A DNA stretch of 64,000 nucleotides, from NCBI GenBank assembly GCA_046296415.1, contig JBKBLN010000005.1:1-64000 (forward strand). The letters are read 5' to 3'. The position numbers and the translations under genes were made by a program. Source of the DNA: CAYNRA01 sp046296415 (lineage in GTDB: Bacteria > Bacteroidota > Bacteroidia > Cytophagales > Spirosomataceae). The notes under the pieces were generated by a model. It was given only the letters and a program-made list of their open reading frames with translations, was not told where the DNA came from and made no database searches. This document shows positions 43,924 through 52,333 of this stretch, piece after piece (the stretch's first letter is position 1; each line of letters starts with the position of its first letter).

Positions 43924-45010
43924 TGCAGCAACCACATGTGTAGCACCCGAGGTTGAGCGCGCAATGGCTCCCATGTGGAGTGAAATATACGGAAATGCCG
44001 CTAGTCGGTTTCATCCTTATGGCTGGGCGGCCGAGGAGATTGTAAGTCAAGCGAGACAAACGGTGGAAACTCAATTGGGGGCCCATACGCAAGAGGTTGT
44101 ATTTACTTCTGGAGCCTCAGAATCCATTCAATTGATATTCCTGGGTTGGTTGGAGCATGGCGGACATCATTTGGTACTTCCAGCAACAGAACACAGTGTG
44201 GTGTTGGATTTGGCTAAATGGGTGTCACGATTGGGTAAAAAAGTTACCTTTCTACCTGTAGATCAACAGGGGAATTTATCTTTTGATCTCACACTTCCTA
44301 CCAAGCCTGATTTGTTTTTACTTATGGCAGGAAACAATGAAATAGGGACGTGCCATCCGGTCGGGGATTGGGTAAAAATCATCCGTGACCAATACCCAAC
44401 GTGTTGGATAGCTACTGATGCCACCCAGGCAGTTGGAAAGTATCCTGTAAATTTCCATGAGATGGGAGTTGACTTTTTGGTTGGTTCAGCCCATAAATTT
44501 CATGGTCCTAAAGGGGTTGGATTTTTATTGGTAAGGCAAGGTTTACCATTTTTTCCATGGGGAAAAAGTCACCGCCAAGAGCGTGGTAGGCGAGCGGGAA
44601 CACTGGCAGTTCCGTTGATTGCTGGGTTAGCTGCTGCTCTGGAACTAGATTCTAGGGTGAAAGAGATCGAAGGTCTTCGTAATAAATTAGAGGAGAGGTT
44701 ATTAAATGAAATAAATGTTGGATGGGTCAATGGAAATATGAATTTTAGATTGCCCCACATTAGCAGCATCACGTTTCCTGGTATAGACGGTGAGCGTCTT
44801 TTTCAGCGGATTACTAAAGTTGCGGTTTCAAATGGTTCGGCTTGTACATCGGCGGAGGTGATTCCCTCTCACGTATTGAAGGCAATTGGATTAACAGATG
44901 CAGATGCGGAAGCCACGGTGCGGTTCAGTTTGTCTCGATATACCACGGAGAGTGAGATTGACGACACGGTAGTACATATGACGGAAGTTGTTAATCGCCT
45001 CCGAAAATGA
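43901..45010 (+). CDS. Cysteine desulfurase (NifS/IscS-like)
   Basis: PLP enzyme that takes sulfur from cysteine for Fe-S clusters or thiolation. 369 aa from MNIIYLDNAATT; a start at 43874 would extend it into lipB. Landmarks are GNNEIGTCHPV near residue 145, DATQAVGKYP near 173, SAHKFHGPKGVGF near 195 (PLP Lys) and SNGSACTSAEV near 311 (sulfur-carrying Cys). There is no iscU or suf gene beside it. Its coding sequence overlaps lipB by 23 bp, suggesting coupled translation. Confidence 0.93.
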   Translation: MNIIYLDNAATTCVAPEVERAMAPMWSEIYGNAASRFHPYGWAAEEIVSQARQTVETQLGAHTQEVVFTSGASESIQLIFLGWLEHGGHHLVLPATEHSVVLDLAKWVSRLGKKVTFLPVDQQGNLSFDLTLPTKPDLFLLMAGNNEIGTCHPVGDWVKIIRDQYPTCWIATDATQAVGKYPVNFHEMGVDFLVGSAHKFHGPKGVGFLLVRQGLPFFPWGKSHRQERGRRAGTLAVPLIAGLAAALELDSRVKEIEGLRNKLEERLLNEINVGWVNGNMNFRLPHISSITFPGIDGERLFQRITKVAVSNGSACTSAEVIPSHVLKAIGLTDADAEATVRFSLSRYTTESEIDDTVVHMTEVVNRLRK

Positions 45011-45038
45011 ATGAAGCCCTCAATCTTGAGGGCTTCAT
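45011..45038. terminator. Hairpin between cysteine desulfurase and dsbD genes
   Basis: Near-perfect inverted repeat ATGAAGCCCTCAA / TTGAGGGCTTCAT (13 bp) directly after the desulfurase stop, between convergent genes. The following T-tract is interrupted. Confidence 0.78.
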
Positions 45039-45042
45039 TCGT

Positions 45043-47022
45043 TTAATTTTGTTTGAATTTTGTGATGCCTTCTTGCATCCAAGCCAAAAAGACTTCTTTG
45101 GAGGCATATCCTAATGGATTTTGGATGATGGATCCGTCGGGTTGGACGATGACATAATAGGGCTGAGCATTATTGTTGAAACGAGTGATTTCAAACTCCA
45201 TATTTTTGGCCCCTACCGTCGTTATTTGTTCATTAGAATATGTGGAGAAAAACTGTTTTTCTTTAGGAAGTTCTTTTTTATCGTCCACATATAAGGAGGC
45301 AATGACCAACTCATTTTGAAGGATATCAAGAATTTTTGGATCGGGCCATACATTTTCTTCCATTTTTCGGCAATTGGCACAGGCATAACCGGTGAAGTCG
45401 ATCAAAATGGGTTTATTAACTTTTGCGGCGTAGGTTTGTGCATCTTCGAAATTATAGAACCCCCAAAGTTCATGAGGCAAAGCTCTCATGTTTTCAGCGG
45501 GGGCTTGAACGGATGAGGATTCCTGAATGGGCATCGGAGGAAGAATTCCTGCGAGCGCATGAATAGGTTTATTGGCTACCCCTGGAATCATCCAAAGGGT
45601 TATGAATCCAAAAATAGAGGCAAAAAATAACCTGGTGAAGGTGAATTTTTGGACGGGGGAGTCTTTGGATGTACGAATCCAGCCCAGAATGTAAAGGGTA
45701 ATAAGCGTCCCGATGACTACCCAGATGAGGATAAAGATGTTTCGGTGGATTAGGTTTAAATGGTAGGCTAGGTCAATGTTGCTTAAAAACTTAAGGGCCA
45801 AAGCAAATTCCAGCAGCCCAAAAACCGCTTTTAATTCATTCAACCAACCACCCGATTTAGGAAGTTTTTTTAAGTATTGAGGAAACATGGCTAAACCACC
45901 AAACACCAAAGCAAATGGTAGTCCAAAAGCCAGCATACCATACAACGGCCGCATGACTTCACCTTGAGCGGAGTAGATCAGTAAAGAACCCACGAAAGGT
46001 ACAGTACACGAGAATGAAACGACGACGAGTGTCAGCGCCATGAAAAAGATGCCAATGAGACCACCTTTCTCTGACATTTGATCAATTTTATTGACGGTTT
46101 CGTGGGGCAAAACGATTTCGAACGCACCCAAAAGAGAAAATCCAAATAGAATAAAAAGAATAAAGAAGATTAAGTTCGGTATCCAGTGGGTGCTGATGAA
46201 ATTCAGGAATGGCGCACCAAAGGCCATGGTAACGAGTCCCATGATACTAAAGATAGCCATAATGGAGGCACCATAAAATATAGCTTTGGCTCGGCCTTTT
46301 TCTTGTTTGGTAAAGTAACTAACCGTCATGGGCATGATAGGGTAGATACACGGCATAAAGATCGAGGCAAATCCGGCGGTGAATGCGATGAGCAAGAACT
46401 CCCACAAGGAGTTTTCCACAGGAGTCTTTTGATTGGGCGGATTATTTGTAAAGTTATCCACAACCACATCGGATTTTTGGGTGGATAACGTGATAGAATC
46501 CCCTGAATTAGATGGGGTGGAATCAAGAGGTGACGTTTCTTCTAAAGTAAGCTGTGTTGACGGGCTGGCAGTGGCGACCCATTCAAACTTTTCTTTTCCG
46601 TTAATGCATCTTCCGTCCACATCGGTACACGATTGAAATTCGATGGAACCGGTTAATTTGACATCAGGTTGAAGAATTCTAATTTTTTGAACGAAGGTGG
46701 CACGCTCGGTAAAGTAGGGTATTTCAGCCTGCCAAACCTCATCGTTTTTTACTTTTTGACCAATAGGTTTAATTTTGCCAACTAATTGATAGCTAGGGTG
46801 TTGATTGAATTGAAAAGTAGTAACTATCGGACCAATTTCGGGATCAAAGTTAGCCGAATAGAGGTACCAATCTTTTTTAATGTTTGCTTTGAATGACACC
46901 TCCACGATTTCACCAACCGTAATTTTTTGAGTCGATATACTTGGTTTCTCCCAGGTGGTAGGGGTTTCAATCTGGGCCCATGCAGGAAGGCACAGCAAGA
47001 GTAAAACGATGAGTTTTTTCAT
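45043..47022 (-). CDS. dsbD: Thiol:disulfide interchange protein DsbD-like
   Basis: 659-aa protein that carries electrons from cytoplasmic thioredoxin to periplasmic thiols. Order: signal peptide (1-16), DsbD-alpha-like beta domain (about 20-150), eight or so membrane helices (about 205-480) and a C-terminal thioredoxin domain with CANC near residue 548. A Pro-x-Cys in the first helices (PCIYPIMPM) and a second Cys in FSCTVPFVG form the expected transmembrane pair. The N-terminal CTDVDGRC also fits the alpha-domain Cys pair. Confidence 0.94.
   Translation of the reverse strand: MKKLIVLLLLCLPAWAQIETPTTWEKPSISTQKITVGEIVEVSFKANIKKDWYLYSANFDPEIGPIVTTFQFNQHPSYQLVGKIKPIGQKVKNDEVWQAEIPYFTERATFVQKIRILQPDVKLTGSIEFQSCTDVDGRCINGKEKFEWVATASPSTQLTLEETSPLDSTPSNSGDSITLSTQKSDVVVDNFTNNPPNQKTPVENSLWEFLLIAFTAGFASIFMPCIYPIMPMTVSYFTKQEKGRAKAIFYGASIMAIFSIMGLVTMAFGAPFLNFISTHWIPNLIFFILFILFGFSLLGAFEIVLPHETVNKIDQMSEKGGLIGIFFMALTLVVVSFSCTVPFVGSLLIYSAQGEVMRPLYGMLAFGLPFALVFGGLAMFPQYLKKLPKSGGWLNELKAVFGLLEFALALKFLSNIDLAYHLNLIHRNIFILIWVVIGTLITLYILGWIRTSKDSPVQKFTFTRLFFASIFGFITLWMIPGVANKPIHALAGILPPMPIQESSSVQAPAENMRALPHELWGFYNFEDAQTYAAKVNKPILIDFTGYACANCRKMEENVWPDPKILDILQNELVIASLYVDDKKELPKEKQFFSTYSNEQITTVGAKNMEFEITRFNNNAQPYYVIVQPDGSIIQNPLGYASKEVFLAWMQEGITKFKQN
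46454..46488. promoter_or_regulatory. Consensus DnaA box plus inverted near-match inside dsbD
   Basis: TTATCCACA (46454-46462, 9/9) with GGTGGATAA (46480-46488, 8/9) in opposite orientation 17 bp later. Both lie in coding DNA; significance is unproven. Confidence 0.35.
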
Positions 47023-47085
47023 AAGTGAGGACTACCGGTTGATTGGCTAAGTGAGTTCGTTGACAGTTTATTCTAGAGATGAAAC

Positions 47086-47122
47086 AAAAAATTGTTTGAA
47101 AGTATTCCCTTCCAAACAATTT
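47086..47122 (-). terminator. Terminator after the cyclophilin gene
   Basis: On the minus strand a long stem (AAATTGTTTG with CAAACAATTT, 47089-47122, extended by an inner AAG/CTT) is followed by Ts, 27 bp after the cyclophilin stop. It precedes dsbD, which therefore probably has its own promoter. Confidence 0.78.
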
Positions 47123-47148
47123 ATGTTAAACCTAGTGGATAAACCCAA

Positions 47149-47589
47149 TTAAGCAGTTTCTAGTAGGGTAATTTTTTGAATTTTATCACCTTGCTTGATT
47201 AAGTCGATGACTTCCAGGCCCTCGACTACTTTCCCAAAGCAAGTATGGTTACGATCGAGGTGAGCGGTATTGTTTCGGCTGTGGCAAATAAAGAATTGAG
47301 ACCCACCGGTATTTCTCCCTCGGTGAGCCATCGAGAGCACACCCCGATCATGGTACTGGTTATTTCCAGTTAATTCGCATGGAATAGAATAACCGGGTCC
47401 ACCAGCGCCAGTACCAGTGGGATCGCCACCTTGAATAACAAAATCGGGTATAACTCGGTGGAATGTGACGCCATCATAAAAACCGGAGGAGGCTAATTTA
47501 ATGAAGTTATCGACGGTAATAGGAGCATCTTGTTCAAAAAATTCGATCACCATGGTTCCTTTGTCTGTGATCATTTCTGCTTTTTTCAT
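47149..47589 (-). CDS. Peptidyl-prolyl cis-trans isomerase, cyclophilin type
   Basis: 146-aa PpiB-like cytoplasmic cyclophilin without signal peptide, speeding proline isomerisation during folding. Motifs: FHRVIPDFVIQGGDPTGTG near residue 42 (catalytic Arg), SMAHRGRNTGGSQFFI near 85 and HLDRNHTCFGKVVEG near 108. It lies 26 bp after psd on the same strand and ends at a terminator. Confidence 0.95.
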   Translation of the reverse strand: MKKAEMITDKGTMVIEFFEQDAPITVDNFIKLASSGFYDGVTFHRVIPDFVIQGGDPTGTGAGGPGYSIPCELTGNNQYHDRGVLSMAHRGRNTGGSQFFICHSRNNTAHLDRNHTCFGKVVEGLEVIDLIKQGDKIQKITLLETA

Positions 47590-47615
47590 ATAAACTGTAG
47601 TAAATTAGATGAATT

Positions 47616-48281
47616 TTAGGTGTTTTTCAAACGAGCAATAACGGTCTCACCTCCAACTGGGCGGTCATTCAAGTTGACCAGTATGTCGGCATCCAAGGGA
47701 AGGTAGATATCGACCCGGGAGCCGAACTTAATGAATCCAAATTCCTCACCTTGTTGAACAGGTTGGCCTTCCTTTACGTACCAACAGATTCGTTTCGCCA
47801 GAGCGCCGGCGATTTGCCTAAATAAAACTTCCTGACCACTGGAATGTTTTACGACAACCGTGGTTCGTTCATTTTCGGTACTCGCTTTAGGATGCCAGGC
47901 TACTAGGTATTTCCCTGGGTGATATTTAAAGTAGGATACGATACCCGAAAGGGGATTGAAATTAATGTGTACATTAAATGGAGACATGAATATGGACACT
48001 TGTTTTCTAGGCCCATGAAAATATTCAGTTTCCACTACTTCTTCAATAACCACCACTTTTCCATCAGCTGGAGCTAAGATATGTTGGTTATTCAATGGAG
48101 ATATCCTGGTCGGTTTTCGAAAAAACTGAAGGATAATCAAGTAGATGATTCCACTTGCCAATAAAATAAGCGTGTGTAGCCAATCCAAATCGGGCAAGAA
48201 AAAACGAATGGCGGCGTTGATAGCAAGTAATGTAATGGCTCCAATGAGGAGCGTAGCAGTACCTTCTTTGTGAAGAGTCAT
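47616..48281 (-). CDS. psd: Phosphatidylserine decarboxylase proenzyme
   Basis: Makes phosphatidylethanolamine by decarboxylating phosphatidylserine. The 221-aa short form, typical of Bacteroidota and archaeal-type PSD, has N-terminal hydrophobic helices (about 10-50), PADGKVVVIEEV near residue 71, SPFNVHINFNPLSG near 98 and FIKFGSRVDIYLP near 183. The Gly-Ser there is the self-cleavage site that yields the pyruvoyl group. pssA is not next to it. Co-transcribed with the cyclophilin gene. Confidence 0.95.
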   Translation of the reverse strand: MTLHKEGTATLLIGAITLLAINAAIRFFLPDLDWLHTLILLASGIIYLIILQFFRKPTRISPLNNQHILAPADGKVVVIEEVVETEYFHGPRKQVSIFMSPFNVHINFNPLSGIVSYFKYHPGKYLVAWHPKASTENERTTVVVKHSSGQEVLFRQIAGALAKRICWYVKEGQPVQQGEEFGFIKFGSRVDIYLPLDADILVNLNDRPVGGETVIARLKNT

Positions 48282-48301
48282 AAAGGATGACGTATTTTTT
48301 A

Positions 48302-48309
48302 CAAATATA
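48302..48309 (-). promoter_or_regulatory. Candidate -7 element of psd
   Basis: On the minus strand TATATTTG fits TAnnTTTG, about 20 bp before the psd start. No clear -33 element. Confidence 0.4.
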
Positions 48310-48343
48310 AAGTTTTCCCTTCGGTTGGGATGAAAAGTACCTT

Positions 48344-48351
48344 TAAATTTG
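48344..48351 (+). promoter_or_regulatory. Candidate -7 element of the membrane-TPR gene
   Basis: TAAATTTG fits TAnnTTTG, 25 bp before the start codon. The -33 element is weak (TTG at 48325, 16 bp spacing). ParB bound at the overlapping parS-like site just downstream could interfere with it. Confidence 0.4.
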
Positions 48352-48375
48352 TCTTGTTGATCGAATTCCCCAACT

Positions 48376-50778
48376 ATGTTTCACGTGAAAAAAACGCATT
48401 TTTCTATTAACTCAATACGCCAATTTTTACCTTATGCCCTGATTGTCATGGGCTTCGGTGTGATGCTAGTGTCTAGCTTGTGGGGATCCGAATATACTAA
48501 GATTTGGCAAAGCCTATCCATTTTAAAGGAAACAGGGGTTTCACGCGTATTACCTGGCACGTTGGGTTTTCAACCGCAATGGGAGGAGCCAGTCTATTAT
48601 GTTCAGCAAATTTGGCTTCCAACAGCCGTCACGGTACCCACTTGGATTTGGCAAGTAGCGGGTATAAGTCTGTGGATATTATGGTTTGGATTTGCCTATG
48701 CATTTTTATCCAAAGGAAAGTCCTACTTCGGTTTATGGATGGTATTTTTAGCCCTCAGTTTTTTTTGTTTTCGTTGGGAGGTAGTTTGGAATACAACAAA
48801 TCCATACGTTTATTTCGGCTTGGTCTTCATCATCGGGTTATTCTCACACGGATTGGTCCATGGATGGATTTCGGTAGGCCGACAGCTCGGTCTTGCCATC
48901 ATGGCATTTTTACTTTTTAGTGTATCCCTGTACTTGGGCAAGTCAAAAGAGCCATTAGCCACGATGTGGGGTTATGGAAGTTTGTGGTTGTTTGGCATGG
49001 CGCTTTGGTTTATTGCGTGGTCAGGTCCAACCTTGTTGGCAGGAATGTATTCATTGATTTTTCAAAATTCAGAAAAGGGAAAGTCAAACTGGAAAACCTT
49101 GGTCCTGATTTTCACTATTTATGCCATTAATTTACTTTGGATGTATGCTCATGAAGTAAAATGGATTGAAGATTCCACTCCATGGTTAGCTCCTATTCAC
49201 TTGTGGGCCATCAGTTGTTTTTCAGGTTGGTGGTTTTGGAATCAAAAAGGTGGCCAAAATGCACCCCATCATTTTTCACGAATTATGTGGATAGCTGGTT
49301 TTTTAAGTGTTGTACTCATTTACTCATGGAGTGAACTGGCTTGGTTGGATGCTTGGAAAGAGGTGCTAAGCGAATGGATCACAATTTCCTTCTTTTGGAT
49401 GGGGCTGGCATATCTTCTTCATTTACTCGTCAACTTTTTTCAACCCATACAAGCGGGTATCAATATAACACCCATTTGGCACCAGCCACGACGATTCCCT
49501 TGGTTATTAACTCAGCTAGGGGGGATAGTGGCCTGCTTTGTCACACTATCATTTAAAAATGGGTACACGGTTGATCAAGCTATCGCGGGTAGTTTGTATC
49601 AACAGGCCGACTATCATCACCAGGTTGGAGAGGAAACGGTGGCCGAGACATTGTATCGGGAAGGCTTGGTCTATGATCCCTATGGATGGAAAGGAAATTA
49701 TTCATTGGGTATGTTGGCTCGAAAACACCAAGATCCTACTTTGGCTGCTACGTATTTCCAACGGATAACCCAAAAAAATGCGGAGCCATCGGCTGTGATT
49801 GCTTTGGCACAAAGCTTAGAGTCGGAAAATTTATTTTTTGAAGGAGTTTTTGGGCTTCAAAAGGCCATTCAAAAAAAGCCAGACGCTCGGGTCATGACGC
49901 AATTGGCCTATTTATTTGACCGAGCAAACTTACAGGATAGTGCAAATTATTACAGAAGTATGGCCTATGAATGGGCACCTGAACAATCCGTGGAAAAGTC
50001 AAATTACCTCATTTCATGGATCGACCAAGGAAAACTTCCTTCGGTACAACCACCTCAAAGTCCATTGACTATCGGAGAAAAGGCCAATTGGATGGCACTG
50101 GCCAAGGTGCATGACCAGTCCTGGGTATTTGAGCCAGACACTACACTTCCTAGGGGAGTGGATCGATTTGCTTGGGTTTTTAATCAGGTGACCACAGCAA
50201 AAGAAAAATTTTGGGATCCAACCTCCTGGGAAAGGGGAGCACCCGGTTGGGAGTTATTTCAGAAAGAACTGGTCTATGCCAAAGCAGTTCATTTATATAA
50301 TCTTGGATATCGACGAGAGGGGATAGATGTCATGCAACGTCAAATCATTTCGGCAACAGACTCGATACCCAACTTATTTTTATTTCAATATGGGACTTGG
50401 TTGGTGGAGCAAGGTGCTTGGGGACCCTTCCAAAAAAATGTTTTTCCAAGATTATCTCAAAGCCAGCAAGGTAAAATAAAAACGATTGAGGCGTGGAAAA
50501 GAAAACAAAAGGAGCAATGGGAGGAATGGCGCGGGAGAAGCTTGTCGCCGGAAGAGACATGGAACCAGTATCCATTTAATGAACGCATCATCTTGGATCA
50601 AGTGAACCAAATGATAAAAAAACAAGGAAAAGACAAAGCGTATCGGTATTTAGTTCGAGCCTTGGATTTTTATGATGAGCCGATTGCATGGTGGGAAAAA
50701 TATGTCGAATTGGCAAATGAACTTGGATTAAGTTCTTATGCAAAAGATGGATTAGAGGAAATAAAGAAAAAGCAATAA
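48376..50778 (+). CDS. Polytopic membrane protein with C-terminal TPR repeats
   Basis: 800-aa protein with about ten hydrophobic helices in the first 400 residues (the first about 17-34). A soluble C-terminal half follows with TPR-like repeats (about 400-540), such as GEETVAETLYREGLVYDPYG. The layout resembles O-antigen-ligase or glycosyltransferase membrane proteins carrying TPRs, but I see no catalytic motif and do not recognise the family. The N terminus is set by the ATG inside the parS-like site; the next Met (residue 25) is inside helix one. Monocistronic. No terminator is evident after it. Confidence 0.8.
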   Translation: MFHVKKTHFSINSIRQFLPYALIVMGFGVMLVSSLWGSEYTKIWQSLSILKETGVSRVLPGTLGFQPQWEEPVYYVQQIWLPTAVTVPTWIWQVAGISLWILWFGFAYAFLSKGKSYFGLWMVFLALSFFCFRWEVVWNTTNPYVYFGLVFIIGLFSHGLVHGWISVGRQLGLAIMAFLLFSVSLYLGKSKEPLATMWGYGSLWLFGMALWFIAWSGPTLLAGMYSLIFQNSEKGKSNWKTLVLIFTIYAINLLWMYAHEVKWIEDSTPWLAPIHLWAISCFSGWWFWNQKGGQNAPHHFSRIMWIAGFLSVVLIYSWSELAWLDAWKEVLSEWITISFFWMGLAYLLHLLVNFFQPIQAGINITPIWHQPRRFPWLLTQLGGIVACFVTLSFKNGYTVDQAIAGSLYQQADYHHQVGEETVAETLYREGLVYDPYGWKGNYSLGMLARKHQDPTLAATYFQRITQKNAEPSAVIALAQSLESENLFFEGVFGLQKAIQKKPDARVMTQLAYLFDRANLQDSANYYRSMAYEWAPEQSVEKSNYLISWIDQGKLPSVQPPQSPLTIGEKANWMALAKVHDQSWVFEPDTTLPRGVDRFAWVFNQVTTAKEKFWDPTSWERGAPGWELFQKELVYAKAVHLYNLGYRREGIDVMQRQIISATDSIPNLFLFQYGTWLVEQGAWGPFQKNVFPRLSQSQQGKIKTIEAWKRKQKEQWEEWRGRSLSPEETWNQYPFNERIILDQVNQMIKKQGKDKAYRYLVRALDFYDEPIAWWEKYVELANELGLSSYAKDGLEEIKKKQ
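48377..48392. promoter_or_regulatory. parS-like site 3, over a start codon
   Basis: TGTTTCACGTGAAAAA matches the parS consensus at 15 of 16 positions, including the full central TTTCACGTGAAA palindrome. It begins one base inside the ATG (48376-48378) of the next gene, so the site encodes its residues 1-6. It lies 22 kb from the mnmG pair. Confidence 0.8.
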
Positions 50779-50924
50779 AAAAACAGGAGAAATAGGTTTT
50801 GGCTACCCGCACTAACCTTTTGTCCACTAGAACAACCCCCTATCGGTAAAAAAAAGGAATTGGTGGAAAAACAACGTAAAGAGCCAGCAACATTATTTAA
50901 GTTTGTTGAGGATAAAAAGTTGAT

Positions 50925-51674
50925 ATGAAAAAGATTATAGAGACAAAGGATATTTCGAAGCGGTATGTGATGGGAACAGAGGTGGTAGATGCCTTGAAGT
51001 CCATCTCCATCACGATTCATAAAGGGGAATACGTGGCATTCATGGGGCCTTCGGGTTCTGGAAAGTCAACGCTCATGAATATCATTGGTTGTTTAGATTC
51101 ACCTACCCAAGGAACCTACATTTTAAATGAAAAGGATGTAAGTTCTATGTCGGAGGGTGAATTGGCCGATGTCCGCAATAAAGAAATTGGCTTTGTTTTT
51201 CAAACATTCAATCTTTTGCCTCGTCAAAGTTCCTTGGAAAACGTTGCCTTACCTCTAATATATGCAGGGTATTCGAAATCAGAGCGGACCAAACGAGCCC
51301 AGGAAGTCTTGCAAAGTGTTGGATTGGGAGAGCGCTCTATGCATAAACCCAATGAGCTATCGGGGGGACAGCGGCAACGGGTGGCCGTGGCCCGAGCGCT
51401 AGTGAATCATCCAAGTATCTTACTTGCCGATGAGCCAACAGGGAACTTAGATACAAAGACATCCTATGAAATCATGGCGCTTTTTGAAGATATTCATGCG
51501 CAAGGAAATACCATAATCATGGTCACCCATGAAGAGGACATCGCCAACTATGCCCATCGGATTATACGATTGCGAGATGGCCTGATCGAGTCGGATGTAA
51601 AAAATCCCAATCCAACCAATCCAACCGAAATGGCTAAAAAGTTAGCCTCAATGCAAGCTGAAAAAAGCCATTAG
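50925..51674 (+). CDS. ABC transporter ATP-binding protein, MacB/LolD type
   Basis: 249-aa ATPase with Walker A GPSGSGKSTLM near residue 42, Q-loop FQTFNLLPRQ near 90, signature LSGGQRQRVAVARAL near 145, Walker B ILLADEPTGNLD near 165 and switch His THEED near 204. The sequence belongs to the MacB/LolD/FtsE class that works with FtsX-like permeases on lipoproteins, peptides or export. No permease is adjacent, so it probably pairs with one elsewhere. Confidence 0.93.
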   Translation: MKKIIETKDISKRYVMGTEVVDALKSISITIHKGEYVAFMGPSGSGKSTLMNIIGCLDSPTQGTYILNEKDVSSMSEGELADVRNKEIGFVFQTFNLLPRQSSLENVALPLIYAGYSKSERTKRAQEVLQSVGLGERSMHKPNELSGGQRQRVAVARALVNHPSILLADEPTGNLDTKTSYEIMALFEDIHAQGNTIIMVTHEEDIANYAHRIIRLRDGLIESDVKNPNPTNPTEMAKKLASMQAEKSH

Positions 51675-51783
51675 GTCGACAATTTTTACGAAAGAAACGA
51701 TAAGTTCAGTTGTTTAACTTCATTTGGATAGACGGAAACACTTTTAAAAACGTTTTAGCAAAAATTAAATCAATACGTATTCA

Positions 51784-52281
51784 ATGAAAAAGATTATTGC
51801 ATTCGCAACGGCATTTTGTTTGAGTTTTGTGGGTATGGCGCAAGATAAAGCACCAGCAAGTCCCAAAATGACGGTAGAAACGTCCAATGCCAAGTTAACC
51901 TATGGCCAACCATCCAAAAAAGGCCGTGAAATTTTTGGTAAGTTGGTACCCTATGGCCAAGTTTGGCGTACAGGAGCCAATGAAGCTACCACAATAGAAT
52001 TTAAAAAAGAGGTTACGTTTGGTGGAAAGAAAGTAAAAGCGGGAACGTATTCACTTTTCACAATTCCAGGAGAAAGTGAATGGACCTTTATTCTCAATAG
52101 CGAATTAGGTCAATGGGGGGCATACAAATACAATGAAATTAAGGGCAAAAATGTGGCGGAGGTGAAGGTGAAATCTACCACCAATGCGACTGAGGTGGAG
52201 AAAATGACCTTCAATCTAGATGATAGCAACTTATCACTCATGTGGGATAAGGTTAAAGTATCGGTTCCTTTGAAATACTAA
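51784..52281 (+). CDS. DUF2911 secreted protein
   Basis: 165-aa protein with signal peptide (about residues 1-19, cut after GMAQ). The DUF2911 domain contains LTYGQPSKKGREIFGKLVPYGQ near residue 38, WRTGANEATTIEF near 62 and AGTYSLFTIP near 85. Unknown function, frequent in Bacteroidota, probably periplasmic. It is separated from the ABC gene by 109 bp and ends at a strong shared terminator. Confidence 0.9.
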   Translation: MKKIIAFATAFCLSFVGMAQDKAPASPKMTVETSNAKLTYGQPSKKGREIFGKLVPYGQVWRTGANEATTIEFKKEVTFGGKKVKAGTYSLFTIPGESEWTFILNSELGQWGAYKYNEIKGKNVAEVKVKSTTNATEVEKMTFNLDDSNLSLMWDKVKVSVPLKY

Positions 52282-52297
52282 GAATTGTTTCTTCATG

Positions 52298-52333
52298 AAA
52301 AGAGGGCGACTGTTTTCAGTCGCCCTCTTTTTT
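52298..52333. terminator. Bidirectional intrinsic terminator (DUF2911 / membrane protein)
   Basis: AGAGGGCGACTG-TTTT-CAGTCGCCCTCT hairpin (52301-52328) with A-run before and T-run after, between convergent genes. Confidence 0.94.

Noticed and set aside
46091..46636. Several plus-strand ORFs inside dsbD
   Set aside because: They are antisense to a well-supported gene and have no family signature.
47023..47148. Possible small RNA between the cyclophilin and dsbD genes
   Set aside because: The only structure is a hairpin with a minus-strand T-tract, fully explained as the cyclophilin terminator.
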